NCBI RefSeq assembly: GCF_021403115.1
Contig: NZ_JAJSSH010000009.1
Span: 62,001-126,000, forward strand
Source: Sphingobium sufflavum
GTDB lineage: Bacteria; Pseudomonadota; Alphaproteobacteria; Sphingomonadales; Sphingomonadaceae
Direction: 5' to 3'
Length of the DNA stretch: 64,000 nucleotides
Each line of letters starts with the position of its first letter. Position 1 is the stretch's first letter. Positions 44,185 through 53,944 of this stretch are shown here, piece after piece. Made by a program: the position numbers and the translations under genes. Under the pieces are notes generated by a model. The model was not told the DNA's origin. It worked only from the letters and a program-made list of their open reading frames with translations, and did no database searches.

Positions 44185-45480
44185 ATGGCCACCACCGCCA
44201 CCCAGACGACGCAGAGCGGCTTCTTCTCCGCCGACCTCGCTACCGCCGATCCCGAAGTCGCGGACGCCATCGCCCGTGAACTGAAGCGCCAGCAGAACAA
44301 GATCGAGCTGATCGCGTCCGAGAATATCGTGTCGAAGGCCGTGCTGGAGGCCGCCGGTTCGATCTTCACCAACAAATATGCCGAGGGCTATCCGGGCAAG
44401 CGTTACTATGGCGGCTGCGAATATGCCGATGTGGTCGAGACTCTGGCGATCGAGCGCGCCAAGGCGCTGTTCGGCTGCGATTTCGCGAACGTGCAGCCCA
44501 ATTCGGGCAGCCAGATGAATCAGGCTGTGTTCCTCGCCCTGCTCCAGCCCGGCGACACGTTCATGGGCCTCGACCTCAATTCGGGCGGGCATCTGACGCA
44601 CGGATCGCCGGTCAACATGTCGGGCAAGTGGTTCAAGCCGGTCGCCTATGGCGTGCGCGCCGACGACCATCTGATCGACATGGACGTGGTCGCGCAGATC
44701 GCGCGCGAGAACAAGCCCAAGCTCATCATCGCGGGCGGCACCGCCTACAGCCGCATCTGGGACTTCAAACGGTTCCGCGAGATCGCAGATGAAGTCGGCG
44801 CCTATCTGATGGTCGATATGTCGCACTTCGGCGGCCTGGTCGCTGGCGGCGCGCACCCCACGCCCTTCCCGCACGCCCATGTCGCGACGACCACCACGCA
44901 CAAGACGCTGCGCGGTCCCCGTTCCGGCATCATCCTGACCAATGACGAGGCGATCGCCAAGAAGATCAACTCGGCGGTGTTCCCCGGCATGCAGGGTGGC
45001 CCGCTGATGCACATCGTCGCGGCCAAGGCGGTCGCCTTTGCCGAGGCGCTGCGCCCTGAGTTCAAGGCCTATGCCCATCAGGTCGTCGCCAACGCCCGCG
45101 CCCTCGCCGCCGCGCTGGCCGACACCGGCCTCAACATCGTGTCGGGCGGTACCGACAACCATTTGATGCTGGTCGACCTGACGCCCAAGGACGCCACCGG
45201 CAAGGCGGCGGAAAAGGCGCTGGATCGCGCCTGGCTGACCTGCAACAAGAATGGCATCCCGTTCGACACCCGTTCGCCCTTCGTGACGTCGGGCATCCGC
45301 CTCGGCACGCCCGCGGGCACGACGCGCGGTTTCGGTGAAGCGGAATTCCGCGAGATCGCCGGGCTGATCGCCGAGGTGGTCGAGGGCATCAAGCGCAACG
45401 GCGAAGAGGGCGATGGCCAGGTCGAGGCGCATGTCCGGGACAAGGTCGCCGCGCTGACCGAACGCTTCCCGATTTACTGA
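44185..45480 (+). CDS. glyA: Serine hydroxymethyltransferase
   Basis: PLP enzyme converting serine and tetrahydrofolate to glycine and methylene-THF. The 431-residue length is standard. Motifs are [17 protein letters not shown], the PLP Lys in [27 protein letters not shown] and the C-terminal [15 protein letters not shown]. It lies 14 bases after rpiB. No glycine riboswitch fits in that gap. Confidence 0.97.
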   Translation: MATTATQTTQSGFFSADLATADPEVADAIARELKRQQNKIELIASENIVSKAVLEAAGSIFTNKYAEGYPGKRYYGGCEYADVVETLAIERAKALFGCDFANVQPNSGSQMNQAVFLALLQPGDTFMGLDLNSGGHLTHGSPVNMSGKWFKPVAYGVRADDHLIDMDVVAQIARENKPKLIIAGGTAYSRIWDFKRFREIADEVGAYLMVDMSHFGGLVAGGAHPTPFPHAHVATTTTHKTLRGPRSGIILTNDEAIAKKINSAVFPGMQGGPLMHIVAAKAVAFAEALRPEFKAYAHQVVANARALAAALADTGLNIVSGGTDNHLMLVDLTPKDATGKAAEKALDRAWLTCNKNGIPFDTRSPFVTSGIRLGTPAGTTRGFGEAEFREIAGLIAEVVEGIKRNGEEGDGQVEAHVRDKVAALTERFPIY

Positions 45481-45490
45481 ACATGACACT

Positions 45491-45514
45491 CCGGGGCCGC
45501 TACACCGGCCCCGG
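45491..45514 (+). terminator. Hairpin between glyA and nrdR
   Basis: A perfect 8-bp stem, CCGGGGCC with GGCCCCGG, around an 8-base loop, 10 bases after the glyA stop and without a T-tract. Likely an attenuator or mRNA processing/stability element rather than a full stop, since nrdR follows at once. Confidence 0.5.
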
Positions 45515-45535
45515 CAGTCCGGAGAGTTTTGCCAA

Positions 45536-45997
45536 ATGCGCTGCCCCTTCTGTGGCCATGATAACAGCCAGGTGAAGGACAGCCGTCCAACCGAGGACAA
45601 TGCCGCCATCCGCCGCCGTCGCCAGTGCGAAGGCTGCGCGGGCCGCTTCACCACCTTCGAACGCATCCAGTTGCGCGAGATCATGGTGGTGAAGTCGGAG
45701 GGCAAGTCCGAGCCGTTCGACCGGGAAAAGCTGGAACGGTCCATCACCCTGGCCTGCCGCAAGCGCGCCATCGACGCGGTGCGGATCGACCGGCTGGTGT
45801 CCGGCATCCAGCGCCAGATCGAGACATCGGGCGAAGGCGACGTACTGACCCGGCATATCGGCGAACTGGCGATGGAGGGGCTGAAGGCGCTCGACAGCGT
45901 GGCCTATATCCGCTTCGCCAGCGTCTATAAGGATTTCACCGACGCGCGCGATTTCGAGGAATTCGCAGGCTCCATCCGGGAGGTCAGCGGAGAATGA
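45536..45997 (+). CDS. nrdR: Transcriptional repressor NrdR
   Basis: ATP/dATP-sensing repressor of ribonucleotide reductase genes. The 153-residue protein has an N-terminal zinc ribbon (CPFC at 3-6, CEGC at 31-34) and an ATP-cone domain from about 49 ([20 protein letters not shown]). It overlaps trmJ by 4 bases (ATGA). No ribonucleotide reductase gene lies in the window. Confidence 0.95.
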   Translation: MRCPFCGHDNSQVKDSRPTEDNAAIRRRRQCEGCAGRFTTFERIQLREIMVVKSEGKSEPFDREKLERSITLACRKRAIDAVRIDRLVSGIQRQIETSGEGDVLTRHIGELAMEGLKALDSVAYIRFASVYKDFTDARDFEEFAGSIREVSGE

Positions 45998-46755
45998 GTG
46001 CGACCCTGAACACGAACCCGGCGTCCCTGCCCCCCGTCATCGTGCTGGTGCGTCCCCAACTGGGCGAGAATATCGGCAAGGCGGCGCGCGCCATGCTCAA
46101 TTTCGGGCTGGTCGAGATGCGGCTGGTCACACCGCGCGACGGCTGGCCCAACCCGGATGCCGGCCCTGCCGCCGCCGGGGCCGACGTGGTGCTGGAGAAG
46201 GCCACCGTCTTCCCCACCCTCGCCGATGCGGTGGCCGACTGCGCCCATGTCTATGCCACCACCGTGCGCAAGCGCGGCGTCACCAAGCCGGTCGTCACGC
46301 CGGAGGAGGCTGCGCGCGAAATCCATGGCCAGACGGGGCGCAGCGCCTATGTGTTCGGGCCGGAACGGTCGGGGCTGGAGACGGAGGATGTCGCCCTCGC
46401 CCGCAGCATCGTAACCGTGCCGATCAACCCCGAATTCGGCTCGCTGAACCTGGCGCAGGCGGTGATCCTGTGCGCCTATGAATGGTCGAAGGGGGTCAGC
46501 CTCGCCCAGCCGCCGCGCACCGAACTGCACGAACCCGCCCCGCAGGAGGAACTGGAGGGGATGATCGCGCAACTGGACGAGATGCTGGTCGCCACCGGCT
46601 ATTTCTTCCCCCCCGACCGCGCGACCGCCACCCGGCTGACATTGCGTAACGTGCTGACCAAGCCGGCGTGGAACAGCCTGGAGGTACGGACCCTGCGCGG
46701 CGTGCTGTCCACGCTGGACAAGCCGCGGCGGCGGTCGGAGAAGGCCGGGAAATAG
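45994..46755 (+). CDS. trmJ: tRNA/rRNA 2'-O-methyltransferase, TrmJ family
   Basis: SPOUT-class RNA methyltransferase, 253 residues. The three knot motifs are present: [16 protein letters not shown] near residue 25, [14 protein letters not shown] near 120 and [17 protein letters not shown] near 150. TrmJ modifies position 32 of tRNAs; assignment to tRNA rather than rRNA is by family similarity. The ATG overlaps the nrdR stop. Confidence 0.87.
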   Translation: MSATLNTNPASLPPVIVLVRPQLGENIGKAARAMLNFGLVEMRLVTPRDGWPNPDAGPAAAGADVVLEKATVFPTLADAVADCAHVYATTVRKRGVTKPVVTPEEAAREIHGQTGRSAYVFGPERSGLETEDVALARSIVTVPINPEFGSLNLAQAVILCAYEWSKGVSLAQPPRTELHEPAPQEELEGMIAQLDEMLVATGYFFPPDRATATRLTLRNVLTKPAWNSLEVRTLRGVLSTLDKPRRRSEKAGK

Positions 46756-46849
46756 CGGAACCTGCGGTGTTGGGAGCGATCCCCGGCGTTCCTTTCCCTT
46801 CTCCCGCCAACCATCTGGCGTCATCCCGCAAATGCTGTAGCCTGTGGCC

Positions 46850-47641
46850 ATGGCGGACACCCCCTCTTCCCCCGAACCCATCCCGCCCCAACCGGTGCCT
46901 GAACCGGTGAGCGAGGACGGCCTGCTGGTCCGTCGCCACCGGCTGTCGACGCGGCTGTGGCACTGGCTCAACGCCGTCACCCTCTATGTGCTGTTCACCA
47001 GCGGGCTGGGCATCTTCAACGCGCATCCCCGACTCTATTGGGGGGAATATGGCGCGAACTTCGATCCGGCATGGCTGGAACCGGGCCGTTTTTCGGGCTG
47101 GCTCACCCTGCCCGCCCATTACAGCCTCGCCCTGTCGCGCCGCTGGCACCTCAGCTTTGCGCTGGTGCTGGGCTTCTCGCTGCTGGCCTATATGCTGTGG
47201 AGCCTGCTGAACCGTCACATCGCCCGCGACCTCGCCTTTCGCAGGGGCGAGTTGAAACCCCGTCATGTCTGGCGGGAGATCAGGGGCCATGCGCGGCTGC
47301 GCTTTCCCACGGGCGCGGCGGCGCGGCGCTATAATGTCCTGCAAAAGGCCAGCTATATCGGCGTGATCTTCATGCTGTTGCCGCTGATGATCCTGACCGG
47401 CCTGACGATGTCGCCGGGGATGAACGCGGTGCTGCCCTGGCTGACCGACCTGTTCGGCGGGCGGCAGTCGGCGCGGTCGATCCACTTCATCCTCGCCTGG
47501 ACGCTCGTCGCCTTTTTTGTCGTGCATATCGTCATGGTTATCGTCGCCGGGCCGTTCAACGAGATACGGTCGATGATAACCGGCTGGTATCGGCTGCCCG
47601 GTGCAAAGACGGGCGCGAAGAGGGGCGGGGAGCGGCCATGA
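46850..47641 (+). CDS. Cytochrome b561-like membrane subunit
   Basis: A 263-residue diheme-type cytochrome b of the formate-dehydrogenase-gamma/b561 group. Four to five membrane helices carry candidate haem histidines in RLWHWLNAV, RRWHLSFAL, RSIHFILAW and FFVVHIVMV. The N-terminal 25 residues are Pro/Glu-rich. It overlaps the molybdopterin oxidoreductase gene by 4 bases, so it likely passes electrons between that periplasmic enzyme and the quinone pool. A GTG at 46844 is an alternative start. Confidence 0.86.
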   Translation: MADTPSSPEPIPPQPVPEPVSEDGLLVRRHRLSTRLWHWLNAVTLYVLFTSGLGIFNAHPRLYWGEYGANFDPAWLEPGRFSGWLTLPAHYSLALSRRWHLSFALVLGFSLLAYMLWSLLNRHIARDLAFRRGELKPRHVWREIRGHARLRFPTGAAARRYNVLQKASYIGVIFMLLPLMILTGLTMSPGMNAVLPWLTDLFGGRQSARSIHFILAWTLVAFFVVHIVMVIVAGPFNEIRSMITGWYRLPGAKTGAKRGGERP

Positions 47642-48393
47642 GTCTCCTCCTCTCCCGCCGCGCGCTGATCGGCAGCCTCGCCGCGTCCATGCTGGCGGGG
47701 TGCGACCGGCTGGCCGACACGGCGGATGTCCGCGAAATCCTCTTCTCCGCCGAGAATTTCCACAAATGGAGCCAGCGCGCGCTCGGCGATCGCAACGCCC
47801 TGGCCCCGGAATTTCGCGCGGACCAACTGTCCCCCATCTTCCGCGCCAATGGTACGCACGATCCCGCCACGGACGAATATCGCGCCCTGTGGCGCGGCGG
47901 CTTTGCGGACTGGCGGTTGCAGGTCGACGGGCTGGTCGGGCGGCCGCTGTCGCTCACCCTCAACCAGTTGCGCTCCATGCCGCATCGCACCCAGATCACC
48001 CGCCATGATTGCGTCGAGGGGTGGAGCGCGATCGGCCAGTGGCGCGGCGTGCCGCTCGCCACCATCCTGCACGCGGCGCGGCTGAGCGACCGGGCGCGCT
48101 ATATCGTCTTTCACTGCGCGGACCGGATGACCGCGACCCGTCCCTATTATGAGAGCATCGACCTGATCGACGCCTTCCACCCGCAGACGATCCTCGCCTT
48201 CGCGCTCAACGACCGGTTGCTGTCCGTGCCCAATGGCGCACCGCTGCGCCTGCGGGTGGAGCGGCAACTGGGTTATAAACAGGCCAAATATCTGATGCGG
48301 ATTCAGGCGGTCGAGAGCCTTGGCAACATCCATGGCGGCAAGGGCGGCTATTGGGAGGATGTCGCGGTATATGAACATTATGCGGGAATCTGA
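47638..48393 (+). CDS. Molybdopterin-dependent oxidoreductase, Tat lipoprotein (sulfite-oxidase/MsrP superfamily)
   Basis: A 251-residue protein of the sulfite oxidase/YedY fold. The N-terminus SRRALIGSLAAS looks like a twin-arginine signal running straight into a lipobox (LAGC, Cys22), so it is probably exported folded and lipid-anchored. The cofactor Cys is likely Cys125 in RHDCVEGWSAIGQWRGVPL; ADRMTATRPYYESI lies further on. Its partner is the overlapping cytochrome b561 gene rather than MsrQ. Substrate unknown. Confidence 0.86.
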   Translation: MSLLLSRRALIGSLAASMLAGCDRLADTADVREILFSAENFHKWSQRALGDRNALAPEFRADQLSPIFRANGTHDPATDEYRALWRGGFADWRLQVDGLVGRPLSLTLNQLRSMPHRTQITRHDCVEGWSAIGQWRGVPLATILHAARLSDRARYIVFHCADRMTATRPYYESIDLIDAFHPQTILAFALNDRLLSVPNGAPLRLRVERQLGYKQAKYLMRIQAVESLGNIHGGKGGYWEDVAVYEHYAGI

Positions 48394-48468
48394 AAGCGCG
48401 CGCGAACGCCCTCACCGCAAGGGGGTGGCGGGCCGAGGATAACCCCGGCCCGCCACTGATCGGTCAGA

Positions 48469-49095
48469 TCAGAAACGGACGCCCACGCCCGCCACGACCT
48501 GATGCCGGTCGATGTCCACATCGGCGTTGAAGCGGCCAATGTTGAGGTTCGAATAGTTGGAATAGCGATATTCCGCCTTCACGAAGCCGCTGGGACCGAA
48601 CAGGTTGAACTTCTGCTCGATGCCCGCGCCGACGCGGTAACCGTCGAGATTGTTGCCCGTCTCGAAATAGCCGTTGGCGTCATAGGCGCGCAGGTTGAGC
48701 CGGGTGTTGGTGTAGCCGCCCTTGAGGTAGATCAGGGTGGAGGGCGTCGCCGCCACGCCGATGCGGCCACCGACATAGAGGTCACGCCCGGCGCGCAGTT
48801 CCGCACCGTCACCGGGGGCGAAAATGTCCCGCCCGCGCGCCTTGGTGGTCGAACCGGCGAATTCGCCCTCGATGCCCGCGATCACGCCGCCGAACTGGAA
48901 GTCATAGCCCGCGCCGATGCCATATTGCAGGCCATCGACCGAGTCGTCGACGCCATCGTCGCCGCCGGACAGATTGTCGTAACCCGCCAGCGCCTCGATA
49001 TGAGGACCGGTAAAGGGCGCCGTTTCCTGCGCCAGGGCGGGTGTCGCCGCCGCGATCAGACCGCCCGCGAACGCCAGGGAAAAGAGATACCGCAT
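48469..49095 (-). CDS. Outer-membrane beta-barrel protein (porin-like, OmpA/Opa-type barrel)
   Basis: A 208-residue exported protein: signal peptide ending TPALAQ, then alternating amphipathic strands (GYDFQFGGVIAGIEGEFAG, YLKGGYTNTRLNLRAY) and a C-terminal Phe (VVAGVGVRF), all typical of an eight-stranded barrel. AGGAG lies 8 bases before the ATG at 49095. It is convergent with the molybdenum enzyme and divergent from argG over 269 bases. Similar proteins are common surface proteins with no fixed role. Confidence 0.86.
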   Translation of the reverse strand: MRYLFSLAFAGGLIAAATPALAQETAPFTGPHIEALAGYDNLSGGDDGVDDSVDGLQYGIGAGYDFQFGGVIAGIEGEFAGSTTKARGRDIFAPGDGAELRAGRDLYVGGRIGVAATPSTLIYLKGGYTNTRLNLRAYDANGYFETGNNLDGYRVGAGIEQKFNLFGPSGFVKAEYRYSNYSNLNIGRFNADVDIDRHQVVAGVGVRF

Positions 49096-49364
49096 AAATA
49101 GACTCCTGCTTTCTTGCCCCCCATCGGGGGAACGGTTGAAAAGCATGAGGAGTCAGTCGGTTGCACGGTTCGCCGCTGCGGCCAGCCGATGTTGCAATGC
49201 CGCAACAGGGGGTTGAACGGAGGCAGGCCATCCCCATGCAGGCGCGCGATCCGCCCGCGATGCCCCTCCCCCCGCCGATCCGGCTACCGATCCCGGTTGC
49301 GCTTCGTCGCCCCTCCTGTTAGCGGCGCGCGCTAATAGACCCTGTCAGCAAAAGAGACTGCCGC

Positions 49365-50582
49365 ATGTCCGAACCCATCAAGCGCGTCGTCCTCGCCTAT
49401 TCCGGCGGCCTCGACACCAGCGTCATCCTGAAATGGCTCCAGCAGGAGTATAAGTGCGAGGTCGTGACCTTCACCGCCGACCTCGGCCAGGGCGAGGAAC
49501 TGGAGCCGGCCCGCGCCAAGGCCAAGCTGATGGGCGTCAAGGACGAGCATATCTTCATCGACGACCTGCGCGAAGAATTCGTGCGGGACTATGTGTTCCC
49601 GATGATGCGGTCGAACGCGCTGTACGAGGGCCTCTATCTCCTCGGCACCTCCATCGCGCGGCCGCTGATCGCCAAGCGCCAGATCGAGATCGCCAAGATG
49701 GTCGGCGCGGACGCCGTATCCCATGGCGCGACCGGCAAGGGCAACGATCAGGTGCGGTTCGAGCTGGGCTATTATGCGCTCCAGCCGGACATCAAGGTGA
49801 TCGCGCCGTGGCGCGAGTGGGATCTGACCAGCCGCACCGCGCTGATCGAGTTCGCCGAAAAGCACCAGATTCCCGTGCCCAAGGACAAGCGCGGCGAAAG
49901 CCCCTTCTCCACCGACGCGAACATGCTGCACACCTCCTCCGAGGGTAAGGTGCTGGAAGATCCGTGGGACGAGGTGCCGGACTATGTCTATTCGCGCACG
50001 GTGAACCCGGAGGACGCGCCCGACACGCCCGAAGTCATCACCATCGACTTTGAGCGCGGCGACGGCGTGGCGATCAATGGCGTGGCCATGTCGCCCGCCA
50101 CATTGCTCGAAACCCTCAACGACTATGGCCGCCGCCATGGCATCGGCCGCCTCGACCTCGTCGAGAACCGCTTCGTCGGCATGAAGTCGCGCGGCATGTA
50201 TGAGACACCGGGCGGCACCATCTATCAGCTCGCCCATCGCGGTATCGAGCAGATTACGCTGGATCGCGGCGCGGCGCACCTGAAGGACGAGCTGGCCCCG
50301 CGCTATGCCGAACTCATCTACAACGGCTTCTGGTTCTCGCCGGAGCGCGAGATGCTGCAGGCCGCCATCGACCATAGCCAGACGAAGGTGTCCGGCACCG
50401 TCCGCCTCAAGCTGTACAAGGGCAGCGTGATCGTGACCGGCCGCAAGTCGCCCAATTCGTTGTACAGCGAGAAGGTCGTGACGTTCGAGGACGACGCGGG
50501 CGCCTATGACCAGCGCGACGCGGCGGGCTTCATCAAGCTCCAGGCGCTGCGCCTGCGGCTGCTGGGCCGCCGGGACCGCTGA
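49365..50582 (+). CDS. argG: Argininosuccinate synthase
   Basis: Joins citrulline and aspartate with ATP in arginine synthesis. The 405-residue protein has the PP-loop SGGLDTS near residue 14, [18 protein letters not shown], and [20 protein letters not shown]. No other arginine genes adjoin it. A terminator follows about 30 bases after the stop. Confidence 0.97.
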   Translation: MSEPIKRVVLAYSGGLDTSVILKWLQQEYKCEVVTFTADLGQGEELEPARAKAKLMGVKDEHIFIDDLREEFVRDYVFPMMRSNALYEGLYLLGTSIARPLIAKRQIEIAKMVGADAVSHGATGKGNDQVRFELGYYALQPDIKVIAPWREWDLTSRTALIEFAEKHQIPVPKDKRGESPFSTDANMLHTSSEGKVLEDPWDEVPDYVYSRTVNPEDAPDTPEVITIDFERGDGVAINGVAMSPATLLETLNDYGRRHGIGRLDLVENRFVGMKSRGMYETPGGTIYQLAHRGIEQITLDRGAAHLKDELAPRYAELIYNGFWFSPEREMLQAAIDHSQTKVSGTVRLKLYKGSVIVTGRKSPNSLYSEKVVTFEDDAGAYDQRDAAGFIKLQALRLRLLGRRDR

Positions 50583-50612
50583 TCGCGCTCCGGTAAGGAC
50601 GGGATAGTGCGA

Positions 50613-50652
50613 GGGGCGCCTCTTCCGATGGGAGGGGGCGCCCTTTGTTTTT
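50613..50652 (+). terminator. Rho-independent terminator after argG
   Basis: A GC-rich stem pairs GGGGCGCCTC with GAGGGGGCGCCC (one bulge) around TTCCGATGG, and is followed by TTTGTTTTTG, a good T-tract. Confidence 0.75.
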
Positions 50653-50737
50653 GCGTCGTGCGGTGGTGGGGCAAGAATGGAGAGCGGATGGACCCGCCCC
50701 GTCATCCCGGATCACGTCAGCCATTGTCCCTCAGGAG

Positions 50738-50920
50738 CATGTAGCCCCTTCCGTTCGCCCTGAGCTTGTCGACCCGAAGGGCGGGCGAAGCCCAACGGCT
50801 GTACTATCCGTGAAGCGCGGTACCACAAAAGAAGACCAGCCCTTCGACAAGCTCAGGACGAACGGTATTTCTACCTACATGGTCAAGGGGGATACTTGCC
50901 GATCAGGTCCGGGGTGACGA
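50738..50920. repeat. Dispersed repeat copy 3 (22-bp inverted arms)
   Basis: Starts CATGTAGC and ends GGTCCGGGGTGACG, like copy 1. Arms 50751-50772 and 50844-50865 pair at 21 of 22 positions (CCGTTCG[C/T]CCTGAGCTTG). It fills most of the 462-base gap between argG and the DUF1345 gene; no gene is seen there. Confidence 0.75.
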
Positions 50921-51044
50921 GAATGTTAAGAGCTTGCCGAGGGTGAAGCGCAATACCCAAATCTCGTCTGCCCTCCCACATCCGTTCGCGCCCCTTCCAC
51001 CCGAAACCCGTTGCAACCCGCCCGATTTGCCCCACAGTCGCGTC

Positions 51045-51689
51045 ATGCCCGATACGCCCTCCCCCACGCCCCGCTTCCTCCCCTGGCGGTTCCTGCTGTT
51101 CCTCGCGCTCTGCCTGAGCGTGCTGCCGCTGGCGGCGATCCTGCCCGCGCATAGGGCGGTGATGGCGGGGTTCGACATCGCCGCCGCCGCCTTTCTCCTC
51201 AGCACCATCCCGCTGCTGCGCCATGACGAGGCGCGGATGCGGGCGCATGCGCGCGCCAATGACGCCAACCGGGTCGTCATGCTGCTCATCACCGGAGTCG
51301 TGATGGTCGTGCTGCTGGTCGTGGTCGCCGCCGAACTGGCGCAGCGGCAGGGCGCGCCGTCCATGGCGAGCATGGCGCTGATCCTCGGCACGCTGGCCAT
51401 CGCATGGACCTTTTCCAACATGGTCTATGCGCTGCACTATGCCTTTCTCTATTACCGCGGCGACGCGAGCGGGCGGGATCGCGGCGGCATCGCCTTTCCG
51501 GGGACGGGCAAGCCGGACTATACCGACTTCTGCTATTTCGCCTTCACGCTGGGCATGACTTTCCAGACATCCGACGTGGAGATCGAAGCGCGGCCTGTGC
51601 GCAAGGCGGTGACGGTCCATTGCCTCGCCGCCTTCGTCTTCAACCTCGGCATCATCGCTTTCACCATCAATGTGCTGGGCGCGGGATAG
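51045..51689 (+). CDS. DUF1345 family membrane protein
   Basis: A 214-residue inner-membrane protein with five hydrophobic segments (about 12-30, 38-55, 80-102, 110-130 and at the C-terminus). Family marks are TFSNMVYALHYAFLYYRG and DYTDFCYFAFTLGMTFQTSD. The ATG at 51045 is chosen to start just before the first helix. Function unknown; some relatives sit near potassium-channel-like proteins. Confidence 0.85.
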   Translation: MPDTPSPTPRFLPWRFLLFLALCLSVLPLAAILPAHRAVMAGFDIAAAAFLLSTIPLLRHDEARMRAHARANDANRVVMLLITGVVMVVLLVVVAAELAQRQGAPSMASMALILGTLAIAWTFSNMVYALHYAFLYYRGDASGRDRGGIAFPGTGKPDYTDFCYFAFTLGMTFQTSDVEIEARPVRKAVTVHCLAAFVFNLGIIAFTINVLGAG

Positions 51690-51743
51690 CGGTGGCGCTC
51701 CCGGCATGACGGGACTTTAACCATTGCGCGCTAGGACGGCGAC

Positions 51744-53039
51744 ATGGTGGACTCTCCTACATCCCGTCCCGCCTCCGCCGTCAGCACGGGGGTCGGCCTT
51801 GCCGGTCTCGCCGGGCTGGCCGCCTGGGTTCTCGTCGCGCGCCATTATGGCATGGACGGACCGAGCGCGGGCATCTGCGCCGTCATCGCCTGCGGCGTGC
51901 CGATGGTGCTATGGTCGCTGCTGGTCGACAAGGTGCACCGGCGACCCAGCACCGGCATCGACTGGTCCAATGCCCGGCCATGGCGCGAGACGATCGAGAC
52001 GAGCGCGGTCAAGCTGCTGGGCCTGTGGGCGACATGGGGTCTCATCGCCTTCGCCTATATGGCGCTGAACTGGTATTGGCAGGGTCCGTACCCCTATGTG
52101 ATGAACCTGCTCGGCACGCTCGCGCCCTGGCTGGTCGCCCTGTCCATCCCCTATGTGCTGTGGCTCGACCGCTATCTGGTGCAGCCGCGCGACGGCGCCC
52201 ATGCGGCGGGGCTGTGGATATTGAACGGGGCGGACAGGCCCGCCCCCGGAGCCGTCGCCGCCCATGCCCGCGCCTGGGGCGTGAAGGCCTTCTTCCTCGC
52301 CTTCATGCTGGCCGTGGTGCCGGGCAATTTCGCGGAGATGATCCACTGGCGTGACGCCGACATCATCGGCCACCCGGTCAATTTCGCCTCCTTCCTAATC
52401 GCGCTGCTCTTCACCATCGACGTGGCCTTTGCGACGGTCGGCTATGTTCTGACCTTCCGCCCGCTCGACGCGCATATCCGCTCCGCGACGCCCCATCTGG
52501 AGGGATGGGTGGCGGCGCTGATCTGCTACCCGCCCTTCGCCATGATGGGCACGGGCGGGCCGCTCAACTATCAGGACGGCACGCGCGACTGGGCCTATTG
52601 GCTGGCGGGGCATGACGGGCTGCTGTGGGCGTGGGGCGGATTGCTGGCGCTGCTGACCGGCGTCTATGCCTGGGCGACGGTGGCGTTCGGCCTGCGCTTT
52701 TCCAACCTGACCCATCGCGGCATATTGACCCATGGTCCCTATCGGCTGACGCGCCACCCGGCTTATTTGTCCAAGAACCTGTTCTGGTGGCTGTCGATCA
52801 TGCCCTTCCTCGTCACGACGGACAGCCCGGCGACAGCGGTGCGCAACACGCTGCTGATGGGCGTGGTCAGCGCCATCTATTACTGGCGCGCCCGGACGGA
52901 GGAAAAGCATCTGTCCGACGACCCGGACTATCGCGCCTATTCGGACTGGGCGGTACGGCACGCGCCGATCACCCGCCTACTGACCGGGCTGGCGGGGAGC
53001 CGCCCCCGGATGCACGCGCAGGTCGTCCCGTCCGAATGA
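51744..53039 (+). CDS. Isoprenylcysteine carboxyl methyltransferase-like membrane protein
   Basis: A 431-residue polytopic protein with about nine membrane segments. The C-terminal 120 residues carry the ICMT/phospholipid methyltransferase signature: THGPYRLTRHPAYLSKNLFW and, further on, RARTEEKHLSDDPDYRAYSD. Homologues methylate isoprenoid or lipid head groups with SAM; the bacterial substrate here is unknown. The N-terminal 300 residues are an extra membrane domain not typical of the short ICMT-like proteins. Confidence 0.8.
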   Translation: MVDSPTSRPASAVSTGVGLAGLAGLAAWVLVARHYGMDGPSAGICAVIACGVPMVLWSLLVDKVHRRPSTGIDWSNARPWRETIETSAVKLLGLWATWGLIAFAYMALNWYWQGPYPYVMNLLGTLAPWLVALSIPYVLWLDRYLVQPRDGAHAAGLWILNGADRPAPGAVAAHARAWGVKAFFLAFMLAVVPGNFAEMIHWRDADIIGHPVNFASFLIALLFTIDVAFATVGYVLTFRPLDAHIRSATPHLEGWVAALICYPPFAMMGTGGPLNYQDGTRDWAYWLAGHDGLLWAWGGLLALLTGVYAWATVAFGLRFSNLTHRGILTHGPYRLTRHPAYLSKNLFWWLSIMPFLVTTDSPATAVRNTLLMGVVSAIYYWRARTEEKHLSDDPDYRAYSDWAVRHAPITRLLTGLAGSRPRMHAQVVPSE

Positions 53040-53179
53040 GCTGAAGCGCCCTCCCGACCGGCCCTCCACAGCCCGGCCCTCGACAGCGATGCCGCGCCAC
53101 GGCTAGAGCGTTTGCGAAGCGGATGGACTCATCCGCTGGCCCGGAAACGCAATACATCAACAGGTGGGGGATAGGGCGC

Positions 53180-53605
53180 ATGACCGATCATGACATGGCC
53201 GTGGCGCGCGATCAGATCCGCCACCTCATCGCCTGCTACAATAATATGGCGGACCGGGGGCGCATCGTGGAGTTCACGGGGCTGTTCGCGGAGGATGGCG
53301 TGCTCCAGATCACGCATCAGGCGCTGGAGGGTCGCGCCGCGATCCTGCGCGAACTGACCAGCATCGCGTCCGGCACCCGGCCCGACGTCAACCTGCACGG
53401 GTCGCGCCACCAGATCACCACCTGCCGCATCGAGATGACGGGCGCGGACAGTGCGGAGGGGTGGACCTATTTCTTCGTCAGCCGCCGCGGCACGATCATC
53501 GAGGAAGGCACCTATATCGACCGTTTCGTACGGACGTCCGATGGCTGGCGCTTTGCCCACCGCCGGGTGAAGATGCTCTACACCATCCACAATCCGGACA
53601 TGTAG
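53180..53605 (+). CDS. SnoaL-like/NTF2-fold protein
   Basis: A 141-residue protein of the SnoaL-like polyketide cyclase/NTF2-like fold, starting MTDHDMAVARDQIRHLIACYNN. Further landmarks are LFAEDGVLQITHQALEGRAA and DRFVRTSDGWRFAHRRVKM. The fold includes ketosteroid isomerase-like and dioxygenase-beta-like members; activity here is unknown. GGTGGGGGATAGGG lies before the ATG at 53180. Confidence 0.8.
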   Translation: MTDHDMAVARDQIRHLIACYNNMADRGRIVEFTGLFAEDGVLQITHQALEGRAAILRELTSIASGTRPDVNLHGSRHQITTCRIEMTGADSAEGWTYFFVSRRGTIIEEGTYIDRFVRTSDGWRFAHRRVKMLYTIHNPDM

Positions 53606-53690
53606 GCTTGGCCCCTTTCCGCCATCCCGACAGGATCAGGATGGCGGAGGAGACATTTCGTCAGTCAGGCAGGATTACCCGCCCGCCCGC

Positions 53691-53876
53691 TCACGTGCAC
53701 TTGATGAATTTGCCCTTGGCGTCCTTGCACGGCGCCTTCTTGACGACCGGCTTGGGCTTTTCGGGGCATTTGGTGAACTTGCCCTTCGCATCCTTGCACG
53801 GCGGCGCGGCGAGCGCGGGGGCCGCGCCGACGGTCATCAGGGCGAGGGCGGCAAAGGCAGTCGCGATCCGGCTCAT
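53691..53876 (-). CDS. Tiny secreted protein with two CKDAKGKF cassettes
   Basis: A 61-residue protein: signal peptide 1-24 (ends ALA), then PCKDAKGKFTKC (26-37), a Lys/Pro linker, and PCKDAKGKFIKC (49-60). The mature protein is basic with four cysteines, so it is likely a periplasmic peptide with disulfides or metal sites. The two cassettes differ by one residue and are similar in DNA, a recent internal duplication. AGGAG lies 7 bases before the ATG. I do not recognise the family. Confidence 0.75.
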   Translation of the reverse strand: MSRIATAFAALALMTVGAAPALAAPPCKDAKGKFTKCPEKPKPVVKKAPCKDAKGKFIKCT

Positions 53877-53944
53877 CTCTTCTCTCCTGCTTCCAGCCGC
53901 ACCGGGGCAGCGCGCCCGGTGAAAACGGCTGCGTCACAATGACA

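Noticed and set aside
43864..45807. A 647-codon open frame on the minus strand
   Set aside because: Antisense to rpiB, glyA and nrdR; no protein family features.
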